A program made the position numbers and the translations under genes. A DNA stretch of 64,000 nt, taken from NCBI RefSeq assembly GCF_000426865.1, contig NZ_AUGE01000013.1, forward strand, positions 1-64,000. The letters are read 5' to 3'. The stretch is from Citrifermentans bremense R1 (GTDB lineage Bacteria > Desulfobacterota > Desulfuromonadia > Geobacterales > Geobacteraceae). Under the pieces are notes generated by a model, which ran no database searches, was not told the origin of the DNA, and saw only the letters and a program-made list of their open reading frames with translations. Below are positions 18,013 through 25,368 of this stretch, piece by piece (the first letter of the stretch is position 1; the number at the start of each line of letters is the position of its first letter).

Positions 18013-19431
18013 TCAAAAACGGTGGCGGGAGCGGAACTGGTCACCCAGAAACCAGCCGCGTACCAGGTCCAGGTTGTTGAGCAGCACCTTCAGCGCTCCC
18101 TTTTCCCTTCTCCTGACGAAATAGTTGCCGACGAACATCTGTGGGCTGAAAAATGCCTTCATGTTCTCCCAGTTCATGATGCGGTTCAACTGCCCGGTGG
18201 TGAGGCGCCTGGTCCTCACGTTGCACATGAAACCCGTGTAGCGCTCCAGCCGGTCGGGGTTGGTGACCAGTCCCTGTTCCAGCAATTCCTGCCGGATCCG
18301 CGTGCCGGGGTACGGCGTGACGCACTGCACGTAGGGGAGATCGACGTGCAACCGCCGCGAGGCGCGAAAGACCTCCCGGATCTCCTCCCGCCCGTCGTCC
18401 GGGTTGCCGACGATGAAGCCCCCCATGACGCCGATGCCGTGCTCGCGCAGACGGCGCACGGCCTGATCCGTCTTCTCCCTGATATCCCCCTTCTGAAACA
18501 TGGCGAGCGTTTCCGGCAACACCGACTCGATCCCCAAGAACACCATGGCGAAGTTGGCCTCGGCCAGCGCCGGTATCAACTCTGGGTCGGCGACGATGCC
18601 GGCCACGGACGTCTGCACCAGGTACTCCATGCTGTTCAGCCCATGCTCCACGATGGCGCGGGCGAGACGGGTGAACCGGGGCGGATCGAGCGTGATGTTG
18701 TCGTCGACGATCAGCACGCTTTGCGTTCCCCGCCGCTTGAGTTCCTTCAGGTCGGCGATCACTCTTTCCAAGGCATGGCAGCGAAAGTTCGCGCCATACA
18801 TGCCGGTTATGGAGCAGAAGGTGCAGGTCATGGTGCAGCCGCGCGAGGTTTCCACGCAGTCGAGCTTGCGGTCGAAATAGGTGAAGCTGTCGAGAACGCG
18901 CGCATCCCGTGCCGGCAGCGGCACCCGTTGCAGATCGAGCAGTTGGTCGGTCGGGTTGTGGCGGAAGGCCCCCTCGTCGGACCAGGAAAGAGCCGGCACC
19001 GCTGCCAGGCTCAACTCCCCTTCCAGCGCGTCGACGAGCGCCGCGAACGCCTGCTCTCCTTCGCCCCGGATCAGATAATCGAAAGGTGGGACAGCCGGCT
19101 GCGAGGTGAGTTCGAGATAGGACAAGGTGGCGTGGTACCCCCCCAGCACCAGCTTCGCGCGCGGCACAGTGTTGCGGCAGATCTCCATCACGGTCAAAGC
19201 GCTTCGGTACTGGAAGCTCATGCTGCTGATGCCGATTACCTGCGGCTGGAATTCGGCAAGGAACGCCTCCAGCCAGGGGCGGATGTTCCGGTGCACCAGC
19301 ACCAGGTCGACGATCTTCACCTCGTGTTCGGAAAGCTCCGCCGCGAGCGAGCATAGCCCCAGGTTCGGAACCTTGATGATGCGGTGGAAGTTGTTTGCCG
19401 CGTCGGGCATGGCCAGCAGAAGAATCTTCAT
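18013..19431 (-). CDS. Second B12-binding-domain radical SAM protein
   Basis: A 472-residue protein. The N-terminal B12-binding-like domain (about 1-140) contains VIGISSMSFQYRSALTVME and KLVLGGYHATL. The radical SAM domain has C199, C203 and C206 in CTMTCTFC, the same residue numbers as in the protein at 12614, and continues with the LVQTSVAGI and GGFIVGNPDD segments of the BchE/HpnJ-like class. It points towards the PKS gene. Its presence beside the cluster suggests an additional C-methylation or ring modification, but it could be independent. No strong ribosome site is seen before the ATG. Confidence 0.86.
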   Translation of the reverse strand: MKILLLAMPDAANNFHRIIKVPNLGLCSLAAELSEHEVKIVDLVLVHRNIRPWLEAFLAEFQPQVIGISSMSFQYRSALTVMEICRNTVPRAKLVLGGYHATLSYLELTSQPAVPPFDYLIRGEGEQAFAALVDALEGELSLAAVPALSWSDEGAFRHNPTDQLLDLQRVPLPARDARVLDSFTYFDRKLDCVETSRGCTMTCTFCSITGMYGANFRCHALERVIADLKELKRRGTQSVLIVDDNITLDPPRFTRLARAIVEHGLNSMEYLVQTSVAGIVADPELIPALAEANFAMVFLGIESVLPETLAMFQKGDIREKTDQAVRRLREHGIGVMGGFIVGNPDDGREEIREVFRASRRLHVDLPYVQCVTPYPGTRIRQELLEQGLVTNPDRLERYTGFMCNVRTRRLTTGQLNRIMNWENMKAFFSPQMFVGNYFVRRREKGALKVLLNNLDLVRGWFLGDQFRSRHRF

Positions 19432-19490
19432 GTGCGTCCTTGACAGGGGGGGATTTTAAAACCTAAACATTGTAATGGGTTGATAGCCGT

Positions 19491-19505
19491 TGGCAACGCA
19501 ATTGC
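19491..19505 (+). promoter_or_regulatory. sigma54 (RpoN) promoter candidate
   Basis: TGGCAACGCAATTGC matches the 15-base -24/-12 pattern TGGCACG-N4-TTGC with the GG and GC dinucleotides correctly spaced; two non-critical positions differ. Transcription would start near 19517, about 95 bases before the small ORF at 19611. Confidence 0.55.
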
Positions 19506-19610
19506 CCTTGCAGGACAGCTCAGAATTGTGCAGGTATTTGATCTACAGTAAAATCTCCGCCAGAATTAAACCGTGGAGCAGAGGACGTCGTCGCGGTCGG
19601 GAGGTGGATC

Positions 19611-19766
19611 ATGGGAGAAGGCGATGCTAGAAAAGAGGAAGCTCCGGTCGTCATGATTGTAGAGCGGCGCCGGCAAAGACAGGTGGAAATGAGCTCCGCA
19701 GAAATCATGAAGATCCTCAGGAAAAGGTCACTCAAGGGAGGCAGGAGGAACCCTGAAGAGAGCTGA
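19611..19766 (+). CDS. Small basic protein, unknown (51 aa)
   Basis: Encodes 51 residues beginning MGEGDARKEEAPVVMIVE, rich in Arg and Lys (RRRQRQ; ILRKRS), with no signal peptide or membrane helix. GGGAGGTGG before the ATG is a good ribosome site. A sigma54-like promoter lies upstream and a strong terminator downstream, so it is an independent transcription unit. I do not recognise the family. Promoter, ribosome site and terminator together make a real gene likelier than chance. Confidence 0.55.
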   Translation: MGEGDARKEEAPVVMIVERRRQRQVEMSSAEIMKILRKRSLKGGRRNPEES

Positions 19767-19807
19767 AGGAAAAACCGCCCTAAGAGAATCAAAGAGCAGC
19801 TATCAAA

Positions 19808-19857
19808 GGACCCCCGTACCACTGTAAAAGAACAGATGGTGCGGGGGCTTTGTTTTT
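19808..19857 (+). terminator. Terminator after the 51-aa gene
   Basis: Stem CCCCCGTACCACTGT / ACAGATGGTGCGGGGG (one unpaired base), then CTTTGTTTTT. It isolates the small gene from ppk1. Confidence 0.8.
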
Positions 19858-19957
19858 GCCGGGGGGTGCGCGCAGCCATTGAATCAGTGGGAGAGGTTGT
19901 CATTGCCTGATAGTATGTAAGAATATTTCATTCCTAGAATCCCGGAGATCACAGGCA

Positions 19958-22381
19958 ATGGAGACCAAGAGCGTCGTTCCCAAAGATGAACCCGAAGTGG
20001 AACTCCTGCAGTTAGCAGAGGAAGGTGAAAAGACTCCTGTCAGTACTCTCGAATTTCCTGCCATTACGCCCCCCGCCAGTGAACAGGATGCACCCGCAGA
20101 AGCGATAGTGGACGCCTTGACTGTTGCATCGGTCGAAACCCCTGCCAAAAATAGCGGCACCAAGAAGAAAACTCCCAAGGCGAAGAGCGTCAAGCCCAAG
20201 GCGAACAAGCAGAAAGCGGCCAAGGCGAAGGGCGCGGCCAAAGGAGCCGTCACTTCGAAGCTGGGCGATCCAGAAGCCGAGTTCGACTTGGGCGACAGCC
20301 AATGGTATCTGAACCGCGAGCTGACTTGGCTTGAGTTCAACCGGCGCGTGCTGCACGAGGCGATCGACGAGCGGACGCCGCTTTTGGAACGGCTGAAGTT
20401 CATCGCCATCGTGAGCGGCAACCTAGACGAGTTCTACATGAAAAGGATCGGCGGCCTTAAGCAGCAGATCGGGGCGGGGCTGCACGAGCTCACCCTGGAC
20501 GGCCGCACCCCTTTGCAGCAGGTGACCGAGTGCCGCAGCATGATCCGCGAGATCGAGGCGCAGAAAAGGGACGCCTTCAAGACGGTGCTGCAGCTCCTGG
20601 AGGCGAAAGGGATCGTCATCGAGAGCTACGACACCCTCTCCGCCAAAGAAAAGAAGCAACTGCGCGAGCATTACTACGCCAACATCTATCCGCTTTTGAC
20701 CCCTCAATCCATCGACCCGGCGCATCCGTTTCCCTTCATCTCCAACCTCTCGCTCAACCTGCTGGTCGCCCTGCGCTACCCCAAGGCGCGCGAGATCTCC
20801 CTGGCGCGGGTCAAGGTCCCGGTAGGTCTCGGAACGCCGCGCTTCATCAGGGTGGGGAAGGGGGATCACTTCATCCCGCTCGAACAGGTGATGATGAACA
20901 ACCTGGACATGCTCTTTCCCGGCATGCTCATCGTCTCCTGCGAGATCTTCCGGGTCACCCGCAACGCCAACACCGAGAAGGACGAGGAAGAGGCGGACGA
21001 CCTGATGGCGATGATCGAGTCGGAGCTGAAGGAGCGGAAGTTCGCGCCCATAGTCAGGCTGGAGGTCGGCGCCGGGATGGAGCCGCTGCACCGCGGGCGG
21101 CTGGCGGCGGAGCTGGAGCTGGACGAGGCGAACGACGTCTTCGAGGTGCAGGGGATGCTCGCGCTCAGGGACCTGTTCGAGATCTCGAAGCTCGACTACC
21201 CGCGCCTGCACGATCCCCCCCATCATCCCATCGACCACCCGCAGCTTCTGGCCTCGCGCAACATCTTCCACACCATCCGGGACACGGGGGCGATCCTTTT
21301 GCAGCACCCCTATGTCTCCTTTTCCACCTCGGTGGAGAGGTTCCTGCGCGAGGCGGGGACCGACCCCAAGGTCCGGGCCATCAAGATGACCCTGTATCGC
21401 ACCTCTAGCCAGAGCCGGATCATCGACGCCCTGATTCTGGCGGCACAAAACGGCAAGCAGGTCGCCGTGGTAGTGGAGCTGAAGGCGCGCTTCGACGAGG
21501 CGGCCAACATCCGCTTCGCCGAGCTGATGGAGGAGGCGGGGATCCACGTGACCTACGGCGTAGTGGGGCTTAAGACCCACTGCAAGGTGATCCTCGTGGT
21601 GCGGCAGGACTATCAGGGGCTGCGCCGCTACGTCCACGTCGGCACCGGCAACTACCACACCGAGACCGCGCGCATCTACAGCGACATAGGGCTCATCACC
21701 TGCGACGAGGTGATCGCGCAGGACGTCACCGAGCTCTTCAACTACTTAACCACCGGGTTTTCGGCCAAGCGCAACTACCGCGCCGTCATGCCCGCGCCCA
21801 AGCTGCTCAAAAAGGCGCTCCTGGCGCGGATTGAACGGGAGATGGCGCTGCACTTGGAGAATGGCGGCGGGGTGATCCAGTTCAAGATGAACGCGCTGGA
21901 GGACGGCGACATAGTGAAGGCCCTCTACCGGGCCTCCATGGCGGGGGTGAAGGTCGATCTCTACGTGCGGGATACCTGCAGGCTGAGACCCGGCATCCCC
22001 AGGCTCTCGGATCATATCCGCGTGACCAGCATCGTCGGGCGCTTCCTGGAACACGCGAGGCTTTACTATTTCCGCAACGGGGGAGCTGGGGAATACTTCA
22101 TCGCCTCGGCTGACGCCATGAAAAGAAACCTGGAGGCGAGGGTCGAGATCCTCTGCCCGGTGACGGCTCCCGAATTTGTCGCCGAACTGCGTGCGGTGTT
22201 CGACTGCTACGACGCCGACCACCGTTCCGCCTGGGACATGCAGCCCGACGGCAGCTATCTGCAGCGCAACCCCGCAGAAGGGGAAAGCGGCGAGGGGACG
22301 CATCAGATGCTGATAGCTCAGGCACAGAAAAGGTTGAAGGAATCGTTGAAGCAGAAGAAAAAGTCTTTGCAGCAACGGTAA
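19958..22381 (+). CDS. ppk1: Polyphosphate kinase 1 with charged N-terminal extension
   Basis: An 807-residue protein. From about residue 108 it is a standard PPK1: WYLNRELTWLEFNRRVL, LEFYMKRIGG-type N-domain, head domain and two phospholipase-D-like C-domains. The autophosphorylated histidine is H541 in GLKTHCKVILV, and RYVHVGTGNYH follows. The enzyme makes inorganic polyphosphate reversibly from ATP. The first 107 residues are unusual: low complexity, acidic then strongly Lys/Ala/Pro-rich (KKKTPKAKSVKPKANKQKAA), like histone-H1-type tails. The ATG at 19958 is kept because codon use stays normal through the extension; no later start has a better ribosome site. Confidence 0.95.
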   Translation: METKSVVPKDEPEVELLQLAEEGEKTPVSTLEFPAITPPASEQDAPAEAIVDALTVASVETPAKNSGTKKKTPKAKSVKPKANKQKAAKAKGAAKGAVTSKLGDPEAEFDLGDSQWYLNRELTWLEFNRRVLHEAIDERTPLLERLKFIAIVSGNLDEFYMKRIGGLKQQIGAGLHELTLDGRTPLQQVTECRSMIREIEAQKRDAFKTVLQLLEAKGIVIESYDTLSAKEKKQLREHYYANIYPLLTPQSIDPAHPFPFISNLSLNLLVALRYPKAREISLARVKVPVGLGTPRFIRVGKGDHFIPLEQVMMNNLDMLFPGMLIVSCEIFRVTRNANTEKDEEEADDLMAMIESELKERKFAPIVRLEVGAGMEPLHRGRLAAELELDEANDVFEVQGMLALRDLFEISKLDYPRLHDPPHHPIDHPQLLASRNIFHTIRDTGAILLQHPYVSFSTSVERFLREAGTDPKVRAIKMTLYRTSSQSRIIDALILAAQNGKQVAVVVELKARFDEAANIRFAELMEEAGIHVTYGVVGLKTHCKVILVVRQDYQGLRRYVHVGTGNYHTETARIYSDIGLITCDEVIAQDVTELFNYLTTGFSAKRNYRAVMPAPKLLKKALLARIEREMALHLENGGGVIQFKMNALEDGDIVKALYRASMAGVKVDLYVRDTCRLRPGIPRLSDHIRVTSIVGRFLEHARLYYFRNGGAGEYFIASADAMKRNLEARVEILCPVTAPEFVAELRAVFDCYDADHRSAWDMQPDGSYLQRNPAEGESGEGTHQMLIAQAQKRLKESLKQKKKSLQQR

Positions 22382-22520
22382 ACCGCTAGCCGCGAAGAAC
22401 ACGGAGAGAATCTGAGAAACCTACAACAGGACTAAAGCTTCAAAGCGGCCGGTGGATGACAGCGGAAGCGAAAAGAGTTAGCATGTTGTGGTGCTCAACA
22501 CAAAACAGGGGGAGACTCAG

Positions 22521-22796
22521 ATGGGGCCGAAAGAAACAAATGTCTGCGCAGGCGATCACGAGCATCACATCTGCTACCTGCACAGCAAGGGAAAAGTTGA
22601 AGAGGTGGAGAAACTGACTGACAACCCGACGGTGACCTGCTCAATTTGCCTGGTGAACGCCAACTCGCCTGACAACGTCTGCTCGCCCACTACGCTGGGA
22701 GGAGGGTTCCTGTACTCACACATGCAGTACAGCAAGAAGATCATCTGCGAAAGCGTCATCCCTGAAACAGAGGCCGGGAAAAAGAAGGAGGAATAG
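22521..22796 (+). CDS. Small cysteine/histidine-rich protein, unknown
   Basis: A 91-residue soluble protein with metal-ligand-like residues: CAGDHEHHIC near residues 8-17, the CSIC pair near residues 41-44 and two further cysteines (NVC, IIC). The spacing suggests a small zinc- or iron-binding fold, but I do not recognise the family. The ATG at 22521 is preferred over an in-frame GTG at 22488 because GGGGGAG lies 7 bases upstream. A terminator follows the gene. Confidence 0.7.
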   Translation: MGPKETNVCAGDHEHHICYLHSKGKVEEVEKLTDNPTVTCSICLVNANSPDNVCSPTTLGGGFLYSHMQYSKKIICESVIPETEAGKKKEE

Positions 22797-22829
22797 AACC
22801 TCCACCTTTTATGATCATAGCTCGCACGC

Positions 22830-22859
22830 AAAGGCCGCAGTCAGTTGCGGCCTTTGTTT
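22830..22859 (+). terminator. Terminator of the small Cys/His-rich gene
   Basis: Stem AAAGGCCGCA / TGCGGCCTTT with a 6-base loop and a T-rich tail. Confidence 0.8.
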
Positions 22860-22872
22860 GCACCCGTCAATA

Positions 22873-22907
22873 GAAAAGGCGGCCCCGATTCCGGGGCCGC
22901 CTTCTTT
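22873..22907. terminator. Terminator downstream of hcp
   Basis: Perfect stem AAGGCGGCCCCG / CGGGGCCGCCTT with a 3-base loop. The minus-strand T-run is short (CTTTTC). It lies 65 bp past the hcp stop codon. Confidence 0.65.
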
Positions 22908-22972
22908 ACGTCATGGTTTTTGCTTTTCCTCTGTGAACCTCTGTGTCCCCTCTGTGGTGAGGGCCTTTGGTT

Positions 22973-24607
22973 CTAGCCGAGGATCTGCTTCAGGTCGCCT
23001 TCGGCGGTCCCGATCGGCCCGATGTTGAAGTTCTCAACCAGGAAGTTGAGTACGTTCGGGGTGATGAAGGCCGGCAGGCTCGGTCCGAGCTTGATGTTCT
23101 TCACGCCCAGGTGGAGCAGGGTGAGGAGGATCGCCACCGCCTTCTGCTCGTACCAGGAGAGGATGAAGGAGAGGGGCAGCTCGTTTACGCCGCAGTTGAA
23201 GGCGCCGGCAAGAGCCACGGCGATCTGGATCGCGGAGTAGGCGTCGTTGCACTGGCCGATGTCCAGAAGGCGCGGGATGCCGCCGATGTCGCCGAAGTCG
23301 AGCTTGTTGAAGCGGTACTTGCCGCAGGCCAGAGTCAGGATGACGCAGTCCTTCGGAACATTCTCGGCGAACTCGGTGTAGTAGTTACGGCCGCTCTTCG
23401 CGCCGTCGCAGCCGCCGATCAGGAAGAAGTGACGGATATCGCCTGCCTTGACCGCCTCGATGACCTTGTCGGCCACGCCGAGCACCGCGTTGTGCCCGAA
23501 GCCGGTGAGGATCTCCTGGCCGGGGTTCTCTTCGAAGCCGGGAAGCGCGAGCGCCTTGTCGATGACCGGGGTGAAGTCCATGCCGTTGATGTTCTTGACG
23601 TCCGGCCACTGTACCAGGCCCCAGGTGAAGAGGCGGTCCTTGTAGCTTTCGGCCGGGCGCTGGATGCAGTTGGTGTTGAAGATGATGGCGCCGGGGAAGT
23701 TGACGAATTCCTTGGCCTGGTCCTGCCATGCGCCGCCGAAGTTGCCTGCCAGGTGGGCGTACTTCTTGAGGCCGGGGTAGCCGTGCGCCGGGAGCATCTC
23801 GCCGTGGGTGTAGATGTTGATCCCTTTGCCTTCGGTCTGCTTCAGGAGCTCTTCCAGCATGCGGAGGTCGTGGCCGGAAACGAGGATCGCCTTGCCCGCC
23901 TTGGTGCCGAGTTGTACCGGGGTCGGTACCGGGTGGCCGAAGCTGTCGGTGTTGGCCTTGTCGAGGAGCTCCATGGTCACCAGGTTGATGCGGCCGCACT
24001 CCATGGCGAGGCCGACGAAGTCCATGAGGCCCAGGGTCAGGTCGAGGGTGGCTGCCAGCGCCTTGTGGGTGAAGGCGTAGATCTCGTCGTTCTCGCGGCC
24101 GATCACCAGCGCGTGGTGGGCGTACGCTGCGTAACCTTTCATCCCGTAAACGATGATTTCCTGGACCGATTTCACGTCCGCATCGATCTCGTCAGACTTG
24201 ACGCCGTGTGCGGCGCCCAGGGCGACCAGTTCGGCGGTGGTGGTTGCGGTGAACCCCTTGGCTGTTTCTGGGACCGCGCCGGCGTAAGCGCCGCCGTTGG
24301 CCTGCTCGAAGAGGGACTGTGCTTTGTCGCGCAGCGTGGCGCCCTTGCGCACCAGCTTGGCCACTTCTTCGGCGCTGAAGTCTACGTTGGTGACCGTGGT
24401 GAAGAGTCCGTCAATCATGAAGTGGTCGATCTCGGCGTTCTTCACCCCTTTGCCGCGGGCCTTGTCCGCCCAGAAGGCGATCCCTTTCATGGTGTAGACC
24501 AGCAGGTCCTGGAGTGCCGCTACGTCCGGCTGCTTGCCGCAGACGCCTACCTTGGAGCAACCACCGTTTGCAGCCTGTTCGCACTGAAAGCAGAACATGT
24601 TTTCCAT
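22973..24607 (-). CDS. hcp: Hybrid cluster protein / hydroxylamine reductase
   Basis: A class I-like Hcp of 544 residues. It begins MENMFCFQCEQAANGGCSKVGVCG, which supplies the N-terminal cysteine cluster, and contains hybrid-cluster ligands in GHDLRMLEELL, IFNTNCIQRP and LACGKYRF. Hcp reduces NO and hydroxylamine and protects anaerobes against nitrosative stress. In-frame coding continues upstream to an ATG at 24679 that also has a good ribosome site (AGGAGAG) and would add a 24-residue Lys/Asn-rich leader (MKNLIKSLFG...). The inner ATG is preceded by GGGGG and fits known Hcp starts. Operator-like palindromes lie upstream. Confidence 0.93.
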   Translation of the reverse strand: MENMFCFQCEQAANGGCSKVGVCGKQPDVAALQDLLVYTMKGIAFWADKARGKGVKNAEIDHFMIDGLFTTVTNVDFSAEEVAKLVRKGATLRDKAQSLFEQANGGAYAGAVPETAKGFTATTTAELVALGAAHGVKSDEIDADVKSVQEIIVYGMKGYAAYAHHALVIGRENDEIYAFTHKALAATLDLTLGLMDFVGLAMECGRINLVTMELLDKANTDSFGHPVPTPVQLGTKAGKAILVSGHDLRMLEELLKQTEGKGINIYTHGEMLPAHGYPGLKKYAHLAGNFGGAWQDQAKEFVNFPGAIIFNTNCIQRPAESYKDRLFTWGLVQWPDVKNINGMDFTPVIDKALALPGFEENPGQEILTGFGHNAVLGVADKVIEAVKAGDIRHFFLIGGCDGAKSGRNYYTEFAENVPKDCVILTLACGKYRFNKLDFGDIGGIPRLLDIGQCNDAYSAIQIAVALAGAFNCGVNELPLSFILSWYEQKAVAILLTLLHLGVKNIKLGPSLPAFITPNVLNFLVENFNIGPIGTAEGDLKQILG

Positions 24608-24750
24608 CGTTTCCCCCTTTTTCTCATTGTTGTTGGTTGAGGTCGAAATTCCGAATAAGCTTTTGATCAAGTTTTTCATCCGTCTCTCCTGGGCGTATTA
24701 TCTCGGCCGTACCTGGTTGCCCGGGTCACGGGTGCCGTCTTTCGATGGAC

Positions 24751-24771
24751 CCACATTAACGGCAAATGTGG
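24751..24771. promoter_or_regulatory. Palindromic operator candidate upstream of hcp
   Basis: Perfect inverted repeat CCACATT-N7-AATGTGG (read on either strand), 72 bp before the upstream hcp ATG. Regulator not identified. Confidence 0.45.
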
Positions 24772-24780
24772 AGCCGGACC

Positions 24781-24794
24781 TTGACCTAAGTCAT
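24781..24794. promoter_or_regulatory. Crp/Fnr-superfamily (HcpR-like) site upstream of hcp
   Basis: TTGAC-CTAA-GTCAT fits the TTGAC-N4-GTCAA pattern described for HcpR, the nitrosative-stress Crp/Fnr regulator of hcp in deltaproteobacteria, with one mismatch at the last base. Confidence 0.5.
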
Positions 24795-24873
24795 AAAACG
24801 AAGATTCTGGCCATCGGGATCTTTTTTGTCTTTTGGCGGGGCGGAGAGGGAGAGGGAGGATAGGCGGTGGCTT

Positions 24874-24916
24874 ACCCTCGCCCTCTGGGAGAGGGTGGCC
24901 GCAGGCCGGGTGAGGG
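24874..24916. repeat. REP-like repeat, copy 1 (CCCTCTGGGAGAGGG type)
   Basis: Contains CCCTCGCCCTCTGGGAGAGGG followed by CCGGGTGAGGG, a short palindrome with a G-rich tail. A second copy lies at 32796-32830. The rest of the gap 24795-25033 shows only G-rich, low-information sequence. Confidence 0.6.
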
Positions 24917-25033
24917 AGGTGCCACGAAGAGGACCCGCGGCATCAAAAGCTATGGGGGAAGCTGTTGGTTCTTGTCGGGTGGGGGGCGCTTGCCGGTGGA
25001 TCATGCCACCACCGGTCCGGAAGGGGGGGGCTT

Positions 25034-25306
25034 TCAGTGGACGATGCTCCCCACCATCGCGTGGTAGATGTCGGGGCGCACGACGAACTGCAGGCTCGAA
25101 GAGGTGGCGGTGCCGAAGGCGATGGCCTGCTCGCCTCCGATGGAGTTGTTGAGGTTGTAGATCGGGCGCAGATTGAAACCCAGGCGAACCAGGTCCGCCT
25201 CGAACACCGGCCCGTATTTGGCGGCCAGCTCGGCAACCCGGTCCCAGGTTCCCAGCATTTCCAGGGGTATCGCTACCCCGTTTGCTACACGTATTAAGTC
25301 CGACAT
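25034..25306 (-). CDS. Small conserved-looking protein, unknown (90 aa)
   Basis: A 90-residue soluble protein beginning MSDLIRVANGVAIPLEMLGT, with no signal peptide, cysteines or obvious motif. AAGGAG lies 8 bases before the ATG and codon use matches the neighbours, so it is probably a real gene. It reads in the same direction as the MFS gene upstream (62-bp gap) and may be cotranscribed with it. Family not recognised. Confidence 0.65.
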   Translation of the reverse strand: MSDLIRVANGVAIPLEMLGTWDRVAELAAKYGPVFEADLVRLGFNLRPIYNLNNSIGGEQAIAFGTATSSSLQFVVRPDIYHAMVGSIVH

Positions 25307-25368
25307 GGCTTGCTCCTTGTCCCTGCTGATAGGGGACATATCGGCGGCCATTTGCGGAACTTGAGGGT

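Noticed and set aside
18022-19356. Plus-strand frame opposite the second radical SAM gene
   Set aside because: Shadow frame; the minus strand carries intact radical SAM and B12-type motifs.
20423-21658. Long minus-strand open frame inside ppk1
   Set aside because: Antisense shadow; composition (His, Val, Gln, Leu rich) and full PPK1 motifs on the plus strand exclude it.
22967-24640. Long plus-strand open frame opposite hcp
   Set aside because: Antisense shadow of hcp; no domain, no ribosome site.
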